From NCBI RefSeq assembly GCF_004209755.1, contig NZ_CP035913.1, forward strand, positions 2,666,001 through 2,730,000: a stretch of DNA of 64,000 nt, read 5' to 3'. A program made the position numbers and the translations under genes. The notes below the pieces were generated by a model. That model was given only the letters and a program-made list of their open reading frames with translations. It did no database searches and had not been told where the DNA came from. The DNA comes from Pseudoduganella lutea (GTDB lineage Bacteria > Pseudomonadota > Gammaproteobacteria > Burkholderiales > Burkholderiaceae_D). Shown piece by piece: positions 45,071 to 55,064 of this stretch (its first letter is position 1; every line of letters starts with the position of its first letter).

Positions 45071-45469
45071 ATGCTGTCCGCCCTCACCCATCCCCGCCTC
45101 CAGGACTGCCGCCGGCTGTTCCTGCGCAACTACGAAGTGCTGATCAACATCGGCGTGCACGAATTCGAGAAGAAGGGCGAACAGCGCGTCCTGTTCAACG
45201 TCGACCTGTATATCCCGCTGGCCGTATCCACGCCGACGGCGGACGAGCTGCACGAAGTGGTCGACTACGACTTCATGCGCGACACGATCGCGGCGCGCAT
45301 GGCCGAGGGCCACGTGCACCTGCAGGAAACGCTGTGCGACGACCTGGTGAAGGCGCTGCTGGCCCACCCGCGCGTGCGCGCCGTGCGCCTGTCGACGATG
45401 AAGCCGGATGTGTATCCGGACTGCGAAGGCGTCGGTGTCGAAGTCTTCCGCATCAAGGAGGAAGCATGA
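45071..45469 (+). CDS. folB: Dihydroneopterin aldolase (FolB)
   Basis: A 132-residue tunnelling-fold enzyme that cleaves or epimerises 7,8-dihydroneopterin in folate synthesis. Segments [21 protein letters not shown] and [11 protein letters not shown] match the family. Its stop overlaps the ttcA start (ATGA), so they are co-translated. Confidence 0.92.
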   Translation: MLSALTHPRLQDCRRLFLRNYEVLINIGVHEFEKKGEQRVLFNVDLYIPLAVSTPTADELHEVVDYDFMRDTIAARMAEGHVHLQETLCDDLVKALLAHPRVRAVRLSTMKPDVYPDCEGVGVEVFRIKEEA

Positions 45470-46392
45470 ACGCCGTGATCGACAATACTGCGGATAAACC
45501 CGTGGAAAAATCGGCCGAGAAGGTCGCCTACGAGAACAACAAATTGCACAAGCGCCTGTGCCGCCTCGTGGGCCAGGCCATCGGCGACTTCAACATGATC
45601 GAGGACGGCGACAAGGTGATGGTGTGCTTGTCCGGCGGCAAGGACAGCTACGCCCTGCTCGATATCCTGCTGACCTTGCGCGAGCGCGCGCCGATCCACT
45701 TCGACATCGTGGCCGTCAACCTCGACCAGAAGCAGCCGAACTTCCCGGCCGACGTGCTGCCGCGCTACCTGACGGCGCTCGGCGTGCCGTTCCACATCGA
45801 GAACCAGGACACCTACTCGATCGTCACGCGCCTGATCCCGGAAGGCAAGACCACCTGCTCGCTGTGCTCGCGCCTGCGCCGCGGCATCCTGTACCGCGTG
45901 GCCGACGAGCTGGGCTGCAACAAGATCGCGCTGGGCCACCACCGCGACGATATCCTCGAGACCTTCTTCCTCAACATGTTCTTTGGCGGGAAGCTCAAGG
46001 GCATGCCGGCCAAGCTGGTGTCCGACGACGGCAAGCACATGGTGATCCGCCCGCTGGCCTACGTGAAGGAAGAGGACACGGAGCGCTATGCCGAGGTGAA
46101 AGGCTTCCCGATCATCCCGTGCGACCTGTGCGGCTCGCAGGAAAACCTGCAGCGCAAGCAGATCAAGGCCATGCTGCGCGACTGGGAAAAGAAAACCCCG
46201 GGCCGGGTGGAAAGCGTGTTCTCGGCGCTGTCCACCGTGGTGCCGTCGCACCTGATGGACCGCAACCTGTTCGGCTTCACCGACCTGAAGACGGATGGCG
46301 TGGCCAACCCGCTCGGCGACATCGCATTCGACGAGGAACCGTGTTCGACGCCGGCCACGGTGCCGGGGATCATTCCGCTGCAGCCGAAATAG
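45466..46392 (+). CDS. ttcA: tRNA 2-thiocytidine(32) synthetase TtcA
   Basis: A 308-residue [4Fe-4S] enzyme that puts sulfur on C32 of certain tRNAs. The PP-loop SGGKDS lies at 56-61, the cluster CxxC pair is CSLC (near 131), and CDLC follows later. AAGGAGGAAGC precedes ATG 45466, which overlaps the folB stop. Sulfur is supplied by a cysteine desulfurase in known systems. No terminator is evident in the 100 bases before the convergent peptidase gene. Confidence 0.96.
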   Translation: MNAVIDNTADKPVEKSAEKVAYENNKLHKRLCRLVGQAIGDFNMIEDGDKVMVCLSGGKDSYALLDILLTLRERAPIHFDIVAVNLDQKQPNFPADVLPRYLTALGVPFHIENQDTYSIVTRLIPEGKTTCSLCSRLRRGILYRVADELGCNKIALGHHRDDILETFFLNMFFGGKLKGMPAKLVSDDGKHMVIRPLAYVKEEDTERYAEVKGFPIIPCDLCGSQENLQRKQIKAMLRDWEKKTPGRVESVFSALSTVVPSHLMDRNLFGFTDLKTDGVANPLGDIAFDEEPCSTPATVPGIIPLQPK

Positions 46393-46494
46393 TTGCTGGA
46401 TCGCAGCAGCCGTCAACACTGACGGCCCAAAAGAACCGGTGTTCGGCTGCCAGTTGCCGTACCCTGAAGCAGTCGGTACGCGAGCCGGCTGATC

Positions 46495-48252
46495 CTAGAA
46501 CTTCCGGTCGGTGCGATATACGGGATACAGGTTGAACCGCTCGTCCCACGAAGCATGCCGCTTTGCGAAGAATTCCAGCCGTGCGCGGGAGCTCTTCGCG
46601 AAGGCGGGATCGTTGTCCAGCCTTTCCTTGAACGCGGCCGCGACGGCCGGGTCCTTCAGCTGTTCGCGCGCCACTTCCTCGGCCACGTACTCTTCCATGT
46701 ATTCCTTGCGCTCGAACGCGGTGTTGAACATGCCCCAGGCAAGCAGCGAGTCGGCACCCTGCGGTTCCAGCATCGTCATTACCAGCCGCGCCTTCGGCTG
46801 TGCGATCGGCACGAACAGCGCGCCGGCGCCCACATCGCGCGCCTCGGCCTCCCACGCGCCTTCCACCGCCAGCATCTGGTGGCCTTCGAACGATTGCGGT
46901 GTCAATTTCGTCTTCGTGGCGCGGAACGCTTCGACCTCCACCTTGCCCGGCGCCGTGGCCAGCACCTTGAACGCCACGCCGTGCTGCTTCAGCTTGGCGC
47001 CCACGGCGGTGGCCTGCGCGGCCGGCACGAGGTAGCCACCGGTCGGCGCCTTGATCATGAAGTCCGGCACGATCTCGTCGCGCAGCGGCACCTTCCACAG
47101 TTGCGGCTTCGTCTCGTCATACTGCGTCCAGGTGGCGCCGGAAACGTCGGACGGCACGCGCTTGTACTCGTAGCCGCGGAAGTCGATCGTCTGCACCTTG
47201 TCGGTAGTCTTGTAGCTGAGCGGGAAGTCCGCGCCGCCCAGCGCGGCCGCGCGCGCATCGGCGGCCAGCGCCGCCTTGCGCCACTCGGTACCATTCCTTG
47301 CCACCTGGTCCATCAGCGACACGATCGTGTTGTAGGTGATCTTCACGCGCGTCGGATAGTCCTTCCACGAGTGCGTCTCCACCAGCATGCCGAAGCGGTT
47401 GCGCAGGTAAAAGTAGCCCGTCGAAAACCGCGCGCCGGACATCTCGTCGACGAAGCCCGACTGCGGCTCATCCGTCTTGGCAAACGAGATATAGAAATGC
47501 TTCGGGTCGGAACCCTGCCGGCGCAGGTCGGCGATCACGTTGTCGCGCAGCGCCGTGCCGGCTTCGCGCAATGCCGCGTCGCCGCCATGCACGGGTTCCA
47601 CCTGGATCGACACGTCCGGTTCGAATTTCGCGCCATCGGTCACGTGCAGGTCGATGTAGGCCAGGGGGTCCCACTGGTTCACCAGCGCCAGCATGGCCTG
47701 CATCTCCGGCGCGTCGGCCTTCAGGTAATCGCGGTTCAGGTTGTAGTTCTGCGCGGTGGTACGCCAGCCCATCTCCACGGGGCCACGCTGGTTCGGGCGG
47801 TTGTTCGGGCCGAAGCGTTCATGGCCGTCCACGTTGAACACGGGCACGAACAGCAGCACCTGGCGGTCCAGCGCGCCGCCCGCCGTCTTGCCATCGAGCG
47901 CGTGGCGCAGTGCGAGGAAACCCGCATCCTTGCCATCGATCTCGCCGGCATGGATGCCGCCCTGCACCAGCAGCACGGGAATGTTTTTCTTCTTCGCCGC
48001 TTCGGCCGTCAGCGCCCCCGTCTTCGACACGGCCAGCGCCAGCATCGGCCGCCCTTCCGGCGTGCGGCCGAATTCAAGGCAGCGCACCGCCTTCGGATAA
48101 GCCTTCTGGAAGTCCCCGCACAGCCGGATCACCTCATCGTAGCGCCCGGTGGCCTGGAAGCCGGAGCGCTCCGAGACGGTGGTGAGATCGGGGGCGGCAT
48201 GGGCCAGCGGAACGGCGGCGAGCAAGGCAAGCGACAGTGCGGTACGGATCAT
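46495..48252 (-). CDS. M14 family zinc carboxypeptidase, secreted
   Basis: A 585-residue protein with a signal peptide (MIRTALSLALLAAVPLAHA). The zinc ligands HAGE (H101, E104) and the third His in DLHVTDG are present, and ETHSW supplies the candidate general-base Glu. The C-terminal about 250 residues are an extra beta-rich region usual in this subgroup. It likely trims peptides in the periplasm or outside the cell. A terminator of the upstream TonB receptor gene lies 36-78 bases before its start, so it has its own promoter. Confidence 0.88.
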   Translation of the reverse strand: MIRTALSLALLAAVPLAHAAPDLTTVSERSGFQATGRYDEVIRLCGDFQKAYPKAVRCLEFGRTPEGRPMLALAVSKTGALTAEAAKKKNIPVLLVQGGIHAGEIDGKDAGFLALRHALDGKTAGGALDRQVLLFVPVFNVDGHERFGPNNRPNQRGPVEMGWRTTAQNYNLNRDYLKADAPEMQAMLALVNQWDPLAYIDLHVTDGAKFEPDVSIQVEPVHGGDAALREAGTALRDNVIADLRRQGSDPKHFYISFAKTDEPQSGFVDEMSGARFSTGYFYLRNRFGMLVETHSWKDYPTRVKITYNTIVSLMDQVARNGTEWRKAALAADARAAALGGADFPLSYKTTDKVQTIDFRGYEYKRVPSDVSGATWTQYDETKPQLWKVPLRDEIVPDFMIKAPTGGYLVPAAQATAVGAKLKQHGVAFKVLATAPGKVEVEAFRATKTKLTPQSFEGHQMLAVEGAWEAEARDVGAGALFVPIAQPKARLVMTMLEPQGADSLLAWGMFNTAFERKEYMEEYVAEEVAREQLKDPAVAAAFKERLDNDPAFAKSSRARLEFFAKRHASWDERFNLYPVYRTDRKF

Positions 48253-48287
48253 CTACAAAGGCTCCGGTAAGGGTCGGGTCGACCGAT

Positions 48288-48330
48288 AAAAAAAGGCGGA
48301 ACGCGGCATGGATCGCATGCCGGTTCCGCC
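48288..48330 (-). terminator. Rho-independent terminator after the TonB receptor gene
   Basis: The stem GGCGGAAC plus CGGCATG (48295-48310, one bulged G) pairs with CATGCCG plus GTTCCGCC (48316-48330), a 15-bp hairpin with a 5-base loop. On the minus strand seven T follow (48288-48294). It separates the receptor gene from the peptidase gene. Confidence 0.88.
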
Positions 48331-48388
48331 ACGGCCGAAACATTATAGACTTACAACATGCCTGTCATGCCGGCCAGCCCAAAGCACA

Positions 48389-51100
48389 TCAGGAACCGAA
48401 GTGATAGTTCAGCTCGACCCAGCCGGCGCGGCCCGCCGGGCTGTAGCTGCCGACCGGGTAGTTCGGCCAGCCACCGGTGGTATCGTGCTTGATCTTGTTG
48501 GCCACGTTGTTGACGATCAGCGACACGGTGAGGCGATCCGTGACCTGGTACACGGCGCTGGCGTTGACGAGCGTGGTCGGCGTCAGGTAACCGGTCCACG
48601 CGGCGTTCGGGATCTTGCCGTAGCGGGTCGCGAACACCGTGCTCGACCAGCGGCCCACGTTCCAGTTCACGCTGGCCGTCAGCTTGTCCGGCCAGTCCGA
48701 GCTTTCGTACGAGTGCAGGTCGTCGGAGACCTCGTCGCCCGCGAACTGTTTCGAGCGGCGCGTGACCGTCTTCGAGTAATTGCCGCGCACCGTGAACACG
48801 CCGTAGTCCGACGTGCGCAAGGCGTATTTCGCACTCACGTCGAAGCCGCTGCTGCCCTGCTGCGCCGCGTTGATCGGGTTGACGCGGATCTCGCGGATCT
48901 CACCGGGCCGCACGAGCGAATCGGCCGCATAGCGGGTAATGCGGGCCAGCGCGTCGACGCAGGTGGGCGAACCGATGTCCTGCGCGCCCAGCCGGCATGC
49001 GGCTTCGTCGCGCAGCAGCTGGTCGGCGGAAAGGTTCGTCACAAGGTCATCGATGCGGATGTTCCAGTAATCGACGGAGGCATCGAACGCACTGCTCGGT
49101 GACCAGACGATACCGGCGCCATACGAACGGCCCCGCTCCGGCTTCAGGTCGCGGCTGCCGTTCTGCACGTAGTCCGCTCCCGGTGACACGTTGGCGTAAT
49201 CGCAGCTGTCGAGCGGCTGGCCCGCCAGGCCGCAGCGGTAGTAATCGGTGGTGGACGAGTAATAGCCGGTGCCGCGCGCCTTGTAGATGTAGTTCATGTC
49301 CGGTGCGCGGAAGCTGGTGGCGCGGTTGGCGCGCAGCAGCAGTTCCTTCGCGGGTCGCCATTCGAGCCCGCCCGCATACGTGAACTTGCCGCTGGTGCGC
49401 TCGGCGAACTTGTAGCGGTCGTAGCGCCCCGCCAGCGTGGCGTTGACCGTCTTCAGCACGGGGATATTCACTTCGGCGCCGGCCGCGTAGCGCGTGCGCG
49501 TGCCGGACGTGACGTCGCTGCGCGTGGCCACGTTGAAGTAGCCTGCGTTGATGCGCGGATCCGGCACGTTGGAAAACCCCTGGCGCCCCGCCTCGAGCAC
49601 AGCGGCCAGTTGCAGCGGGCCGGCCGGCAATTCGAGCAGCGTGCCGTTCACGGAGGCCGACAGCGTGTTGGTCCATGACTCGTCCTCGCTGTGCGACAGG
49701 CCCTTGATGACGCCGAATTCGGCCGGCGTCAGCGGCGTGGTCAGGCGGTTGGGATCGGGCGCATAGATGCCCACGCCATCCTCGTCGGTACCCAGGCGCG
49801 GGCCGAGGAAGAAGCTGTCGATGCCCGCCAGCGCGCGTGGCACGTGGTTCTCGCTCTTGTACCATGAGGCGCTGTAGCCCGCTTCATACTTCCAGCCTGT
49901 ACCCGGAATGCGGCCGCGCGCGCCCAGCGACGCGGCCAGCGCGCGGTCGGTCCAGGCGCGGTTGAACTGCTCCACGCCACCCATTTCCTCGGGTGCGAAG
50001 TAACGCGTCCACGCCTCGTAGTTGCCGGTGTTCCGGTTCAGGAAATAGCTGCTGGACGTCGACTGCGACGTCCACGACAGGCCGCGCGTGTTGTTCTGCG
50101 TGCCGTTATGGCCGGCCAGCACGTCGGCGAAGAACTCGGTGTCCTCGTCCAGGTCATACGTGGCGCTGGCATAGGCGTTCTTGCTCAGGTTCTTCGTCTG
50201 CACCGTCCAGTAGGTGGGACCCACCTTGGGGCTGGCGCAGTAGGTGCCGGTGCGCGAGGTGTAGCTGGCGACACTGCCGCCGAACAGGCCGCCGATCGCC
50301 CCGCACGTGCCGCCCAGGTCCATGTAGCGCCCCGCGGTGACATTGCGCCGCGACAGCACATTGGTCGGCGTGCCGTCCCGCGTGTCCATGAAGTCGCGCT
50401 GGTATGCCGCCAAGGGTTGGCGCTCGCTCACTTCCAGCGCGAACACGGTATCGAGCTTGCCGAACTGCTGCCCGCCGGTGAATTGCACGCGCCGGTCCGC
50501 GCCGCCACCGCGCGTGGTACCGCCGGCCTTGACGTTGACGTCGAAGCCGCTGTGCTGTTTCTTCAGGATGATGTTGACGACGCCGGCGATCGCATCGGAC
50601 CCATAGATCGCGGAAGCGCCGCCGGACAGGATTTCGATCCGCTCGACGACGGTCGAGGGAATGTTGGCCAGGTTGGTGAAGTTGACGGTGCCTTCGTACG
50701 CGATCGGAAAATCGGCGAGGCGCCGGCCGTTCAGCAGCACCAGCGTGTGGTTCGGTCCCAACCCGCGCAGGCTGTTCGTGTTGGCCGACGGCGTGAAGGT
50801 ATTGCCGAAGTCGGCGCCCTGCACGAAGCCGCTGTTCTGCACCTGGTTGTTGAGGGCATCGAACACGTTCTTGTAACCCTGGCGGGAGATGTCCTCGGCC
50901 GTGATCACGGTGACGGCCGACGGGCCTTCGAGGGTGGCGCGCGGAATGCGCGAGCCCGTGACGACGACGGTGGGCGCCGCCCCTTCGGGCGGCGGTTCAG
51001 CCTGCGCCTGCGCCAGCAGGGGCATGCCGCAGAACGGAACGCAGAATATGGTCCTGACTGCTGCGGCGAGAATCGGATTTTTGGTCTTCATTGTCGGCAT
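48389..51100 (-). CDS. TonB-dependent outer-membrane receptor
   Basis: A 903-residue receptor with a signal peptide (to about residue 33), a plug domain (VVVTGSRIPRATLEGPSAVTVITAEDISRQG onward), and a 22-strand barrel ending in Phe-Gly-Ser (ELNYHFGS). AAGGA before ATG 51100 decides the start. The plug resembles the large xanthomonad/Massilia TonB group that takes up sugars or peptides; no substrate is evident. Next to a peptidase and far from transport ATPases or FecIR-type regulators. Confidence 0.92.
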   Translation of the reverse strand: MPTMKTKNPILAAAVRTIFCVPFCGMPLLAQAQAEPPPEGAAPTVVVTGSRIPRATLEGPSAVTVITAEDISRQGYKNVFDALNNQVQNSGFVQGADFGNTFTPSANTNSLRGLGPNHTLVLLNGRRLADFPIAYEGTVNFTNLANIPSTVVERIEILSGGASAIYGSDAIAGVVNIILKKQHSGFDVNVKAGGTTRGGGADRRVQFTGGQQFGKLDTVFALEVSERQPLAAYQRDFMDTRDGTPTNVLSRRNVTAGRYMDLGGTCGAIGGLFGGSVASYTSRTGTYCASPKVGPTYWTVQTKNLSKNAYASATYDLDEDTEFFADVLAGHNGTQNNTRGLSWTSQSTSSSYFLNRNTGNYEAWTRYFAPEEMGGVEQFNRAWTDRALAASLGARGRIPGTGWKYEAGYSASWYKSENHVPRALAGIDSFFLGPRLGTDEDGVGIYAPDPNRLTTPLTPAEFGVIKGLSHSEDESWTNTLSASVNGTLLELPAGPLQLAAVLEAGRQGFSNVPDPRINAGYFNVATRSDVTSGTRTRYAAGAEVNIPVLKTVNATLAGRYDRYKFAERTSGKFTYAGGLEWRPAKELLLRANRATSFRAPDMNYIYKARGTGYYSSTTDYYRCGLAGQPLDSCDYANVSPGADYVQNGSRDLKPERGRSYGAGIVWSPSSAFDASVDYWNIRIDDLVTNLSADQLLRDEAACRLGAQDIGSPTCVDALARITRYAADSLVRPGEIREIRVNPINAAQQGSSGFDVSAKYALRTSDYGVFTVRGNYSKTVTRRSKQFAGDEVSDDLHSYESSDWPDKLTASVNWNVGRWSSTVFATRYGKIPNAAWTGYLTPTTLVNASAVYQVTDRLTVSLIVNNVANKIKHDTTGGWPNYPVGSYSPAGRAGWVELNYHFGS

Positions 51101-51288
51101 GATTGGTCCTTGTGGGAACCGAATCATACGAACAGGATTGTCTTTTTTGAACGAAGCCTTTCGTGATTGCTTATGCGTTGCTCAACGGTTGCACGCCGCT
51201 GGCAAATGCCCCTGGCATAGGGATAGCGAAACGCGCGCAATGCCCCGCGAGAATGCCGTGGCATCCCCGCGGGGCATTGCGTCAAGCC

Positions 51289-54200
51289 TCAGGCCGCGTG
51301 TGGCGCGACCGCCGGCGCGGAAGGCGCAACGAGAGGCGCGGCATGATACGTCGCCAGCAACGAAGCCTCTTTCTGCTTTGCCGCCTTCAGGTGCCGCTCC
51401 TTCACATGGCCGTAACCACGGATCTCTTCCGGGATACGGGCGATCGCCACGGCCGTGGCGAGATTCTCCTGCGTCAGCTTGGGCAGCAGCGCCGCCACGG
51501 TGTCGCGGTAGGTGCCGATCAGCGCACGTTCCATCTTCCGCTCCGCCGTGTAGCCGAACACGTCGAGCGGGGTGCCACGCAAGCCCTTCAGCTTCGCCAG
51601 CACGCCGAACGCCTGCCGCATCCACGGGCCGAACTGCTGCTTCACGAGGTGGCCATCCTTGTCCTTTTTCGCCAGCAGCGGCGGCGCCAGGTGGAACTTC
51701 ACCGTGAAGTCGCCTTCGAACATGCCTTCGATCTTCTGGCGGAACGCCGGGTCGGCATGCAGCCGGGCGACCTCGTACTCGTCCTTGTAGGCCATCAGCT
51801 TGTACAGGTAGCGGGCAACGGCTTCGGTCAGCTTCTTCGAGCCCAGCCTGTCTTCCGCCGCGCGCACCTGGTCCACGAAGTCGCGGTACTGGCCGGCATA
51901 CGCGGCGTTCTGGTAAGCCGTCAGCAATTCCACGCGGCGGGCGATCAACTCGTCGAGCGTCTGCGTGCGCTTGAATTCGATGACCTGCGCCGGTGCCGCC
52001 ATCTTCGTCACGGCGGCGAGATCGTGCGCCGCATACCGGCCCCAGTTGAACGCGGCCTTGTTGAACGCCACCGACACGCCATTGAGTTCGACCGCCTTCA
52101 GCAGCGACGCTTCCGACAATGGCACGTGGCCCTTCTGGAAGCAGTAGCCCAGCATGAACATGTTCGTGGCGATCGCATCCCCCATCAGCGCGGTGGCGAT
52201 GCGGCCCGCATCGAGGAAGTCCACGCGGTCTTCGCCGCAGGCGCGCAGGATTTCCGCCTGCGAGCTGGCGCCTGGGAATTGCCAGTCCGGATTTTTCACG
52301 AACGCGGCAGTCGTGGCGCCGGTGGAATTGATCGCGGCCCACGTGCGGCCCTCGCCCATCCGGCTCAGGGCGTCGCGGCTGGCGGTGACGATCTGGTCGC
52401 AGCCGATCACGAGATCCGCGCTGCCGGTACCCACGCGCGTGGAGTGCAGGTCCGCCTGGCGGTCGGCGAGCCGCACGTGCGACATCACCGGCCCGCCCTT
52501 CTGCGCCAGGCCGCTCATGTCCAGCACCACGGCGCCCTTGTTCTCGACGTGCGCCGCGACGGCCAGGATCTGGCCGACGGTGACGACACCGGTGCCGCCG
52601 ATGCCCGTGACGAGGATGCCGTATGGCTGAGCGGTGGACGGCAGCACCGGTTCTGGCAATGCGGGGACTTCGCCGCCGGCGGCCGCCTTCTTCGGCTTCT
52701 TCAGCTGGCCGCCCTCGACCGTCACGAACGACGGGCAGAAGCCGGACACGCACGAGTAATCCTTGTTGCAGCTGGACTGGTTGATCTGGCGCTTGCGCCC
52801 CAGCTCCGTTTCCAGCGGTTCCACGGACAGGCAGTTCGACTGCACCGAGCAGTCGCCGCAGCCTTCGCACACGGCCTCGTTGATGACCACGCGCTTGGCG
52901 GGATCGGGGTATTCGTTGCGCTTCCGGCGGCGCCGTTTTTCGGACGCGCAGGTCTGGTCGTAGATCATCGCCGACACGCCGGGCTTGTTGCGCAACTCCT
53001 TCTGCACGTCCATCAGTTCGGAACGGTGGCGCACGGTGACGCCGGGTGCCCATGCGTAATCGTCCGGGTATTTGTCCGGGTCGTCGGTGACGACGATGAT
53101 CGGCGTGACGCCTTCGGCGGCGATCTGCCGCGAGATCATGCCCGGATCGAGCGGGCCGTCGAAGGCCTGCCCGCCCGTCATGGCCACTGCGTCGTTGAAC
53201 AGGATCTTGTAGGTGATGTTGACCTTTGCCGCCACTGCCGCGCGGATCGCCAGGATGCCGGAGTGGAAATAGGTGCCGTCGCCGAGATTGGTGAACACGT
53301 GCTGCTCGTTCGTGAACGGCGCCTGGCCCACCCACGTGACGCCTTCCGCGCCCATGTGCGTGAACGTGGACGTTTCGCGGTCCATCCACAGCACCATGTA
53401 GTGGCAGCCGATGCCGGCCAGGGCGCGCGAACCTTCGGGCACCTTGGTCGACGTGTTGTGCGGGCAGCCGGAGCAGAAGTACGGCGTGCGGTCCGTTTCC
53501 GGATTGGCCTTGGCGGGCACGTTCTTCAGCACCAGTTCCTTCGCTTCCAGGAAGGCGATGCGTTCCTGCACGCGCCTGGCGACCGGATGGCCCGCGCAGT
53601 AGTGCGAAATGCGGCTGGCGATGGCGCGGGCGATCTGCGCCGGGTTCAGTTCATACGTGGCGGGCAGCAGCCAGTCGCCGTGGCCGCTGCGGTGCTGGTT
53701 CGACCATTCGCCCGTGTCGTCGAACTTGCCGACCACGCGGGGGCGCTGGCCGTCGGGCAGGTTGTACAGCTCTTCCTTCAATGCGTACTCGAGGATCTGG
53801 CGTTTTTCCTCCACCACCAGGATCTCGTCGAGTCCGCGCGCGAACTCATGCACGCCATCGGCTTCCAGCGGCCACGTCATGCCCACCTTGTACAGGCGGA
53901 TGCCGATGTCGGCGGCGGCCTGCTCGTCGATGCCGAGGTCGGCCAGCGCCTGGCGCGTGTCGAGATACGACTTGCCGGCGGTGATGATGCCGATCTTCGG
54001 CCGCGGGCTGTCCCAGATGATCTTGTTGAGCTTGTTGGCGCGGCAGTACGCGAGCGCCGCGTACCACTTGTAGCTGTTCATTCGCACTTCCTGGTCCAGC
54101 ACCGCGTCCGGCCAGCGGATGTTCAGGCCGCCCGGCGGCAGTTCGAAATCGTCCGGCATGGCGATCTGCACGCGGTCCGGGTCGAAATCGATGACGGCGC

Positions 54201-54852
54201 CCGATTCGATGATGTCGGTCACGCATTTCATGGCCACCCACAGCCCCGTATAGCGGCTCATCGCCCAGCCGTGCAGGCCGTAGTCGAGGTATTCCTGCAC
54301 GGATGACGGGTACAGCACGGGGATGCCGCATGCGGCCAGGATGTGATCCGACTGGTGCGCCGTGGACGAGGACTTGGCCGCATGGTCGTCGCCGGCCAGC
54401 ACCAGCACGCCGCCGTGCTTCGAGCTGCCGGCGTTGTTGGCATGCTTGAACACGTCGCCGCAGCGGTCCACGCCGGGGCCCTTGCCGTACCACAGGGAAA
54501 ACACGCCGTCGTATTTCGCGTCGGCAAACAGGTTGGTTTGCTGGGTGCCCCATACCGCCGTGGCGGCCAGGTCTTCGTTCATGCCCGGGTGGAACTTGAC
54601 GTGGTGCGCGTCCAGGTATTTTTTCGCCTTGACGGCGGTCTGGTCGATCGACGTGACAGGCGAGCCGCGGTAGCCGGTGATGTAGCCGGCCGTGTTCAGG
54701 CCGGCCTTCAGGTCGCGCTCGCGCTGCAGCATCGGCAGGCGGATCAGCGCCTGGGTACCGGTCAGGAACGCGCTGCCGCGCTCCAGCGTCCATTTGTCTT
54801 CGAGGGTGATGTCCTCTTTGCCTAGCTCCGTACCCTTGTGAGGTGCGTTCAT
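51289..54852 (-). CDS. Indolepyruvate (arylpyruvate) ferredoxin oxidoreductase, single chain
   Basis: A 1187-residue fusion of IorA-like and IorB-like parts. The N-terminal pyrimidine-binding and transketolase-like regions and a TPP-binding domain (GIGCHYMVLWMD) come first. The ferredoxin-like insert has cysteines at about 658-675 (CEGCGDCSVQSNC) and 690-705 (SCNKDYSCVSGFC). A gamma-type domain follows (GIGGTGVVTVGQIL). It decarboxylates arylpyruvates to aryl-acetyl-CoA, reducing ferredoxin, in aromatic amino acid breakdown. Bacterial one-chain forms of this length are common. hppD lies upstream on the same strand; 212 bases with a repeat separate them. Confidence 0.93.
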   Translation of the reverse strand: MNAPHKGTELGKEDITLEDKWTLERGSAFLTGTQALIRLPMLQRERDLKAGLNTAGYITGYRGSPVTSIDQTAVKAKKYLDAHHVKFHPGMNEDLAATAVWGTQQTNLFADAKYDGVFSLWYGKGPGVDRCGDVFKHANNAGSSKHGGVLVLAGDDHAAKSSSTAHQSDHILAACGIPVLYPSSVQEYLDYGLHGWAMSRYTGLWVAMKCVTDIIESGAVIDFDPDRVQIAMPDDFELPPGGLNIRWPDAVLDQEVRMNSYKWYAALAYCRANKLNKIIWDSPRPKIGIITAGKSYLDTRQALADLGIDEQAAADIGIRLYKVGMTWPLEADGVHEFARGLDEILVVEEKRQILEYALKEELYNLPDGQRPRVVGKFDDTGEWSNQHRSGHGDWLLPATYELNPAQIARAIASRISHYCAGHPVARRVQERIAFLEAKELVLKNVPAKANPETDRTPYFCSGCPHNTSTKVPEGSRALAGIGCHYMVLWMDRETSTFTHMGAEGVTWVGQAPFTNEQHVFTNLGDGTYFHSGILAIRAAVAAKVNITYKILFNDAVAMTGGQAFDGPLDPGMISRQIAAEGVTPIIVVTDDPDKYPDDYAWAPGVTVRHRSELMDVQKELRNKPGVSAMIYDQTCASEKRRRRKRNEYPDPAKRVVINEAVCEGCGDCSVQSNCLSVEPLETELGRKRQINQSSCNKDYSCVSGFCPSFVTVEGGQLKKPKKAAAGGEVPALPEPVLPSTAQPYGILVTGIGGTGVVTVGQILAVAAHVENKGAVVLDMSGLAQKGGPVMSHVRLADRQADLHSTRVGTGSADLVIGCDQIVTASRDALSRMGEGRTWAAINSTGATTAAFVKNPDWQFPGASSQAEILRACGEDRVDFLDAGRIATALMGDAIATNMFMLGYCFQKGHVPLSEASLLKAVELNGVSVAFNKAAFNWGRYAAHDLAAVTKMAAPAQVIEFKRTQTLDELIARRVELLTAYQNAAYAGQYRDFVDQVRAAEDRLGSKKLTEAVARYLYKLMAYKDEYEVARLHADPAFRQKIEGMFEGDFTVKFHLAPPLLAKKDKDGHLVKQQFGPWMRQAFGVLAKLKGLRGTPLDVFGYTAERKMERALIGTYRDTVAALLPKLTQENLATAVAIARIPEEIRGYGHVKERHLKAAKQKEASLLATYHAAPLVAPSAPAVAPHAA

Positions 54853-54942
54853 GGGTTGTCTCCAATATCTTTTGTAAAGCCCAACGCCGGCGCCCTATCT
54901 TGTGCAGAGCTGCCGGCTTGCTTTTCACCCCAAGGCAAAACC

Positions 54943-55040
54943 TGGGTCAGGGAGGAGTGCTGGCCTGCATGCCAGCACCGTTCCGCAGGCGCGAAGCATG
55001 CTTCGCGAAATTCCTGCTCCACCCCGCCGGGTCTGACCCC
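54943..55040. repeat. GGGTCAGACCC-type repeat, copy 3, split by an insert with two palindromes
   Basis: The left half (GCTTTTCACCCCA, GGCA, TGGGTCAG 54943-54950) and the right arm GGGTCTGACCCC (55029-55040) match copy 2, but about 78 bases lie between them. The insert has GTGCTGGC/GCCAGCAC (54957-54964, 54971-54978) and the perfect 16-bp GCGAAGCATGCTTCGC (54991-55006). It fills most of the 212-base gap between the oxidoreductase and hppD genes. No gene is seen here. Confidence 0.7.
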
Positions 55041-55064
55041 GGCTTCTGCCTGTGGTTATGTTTT

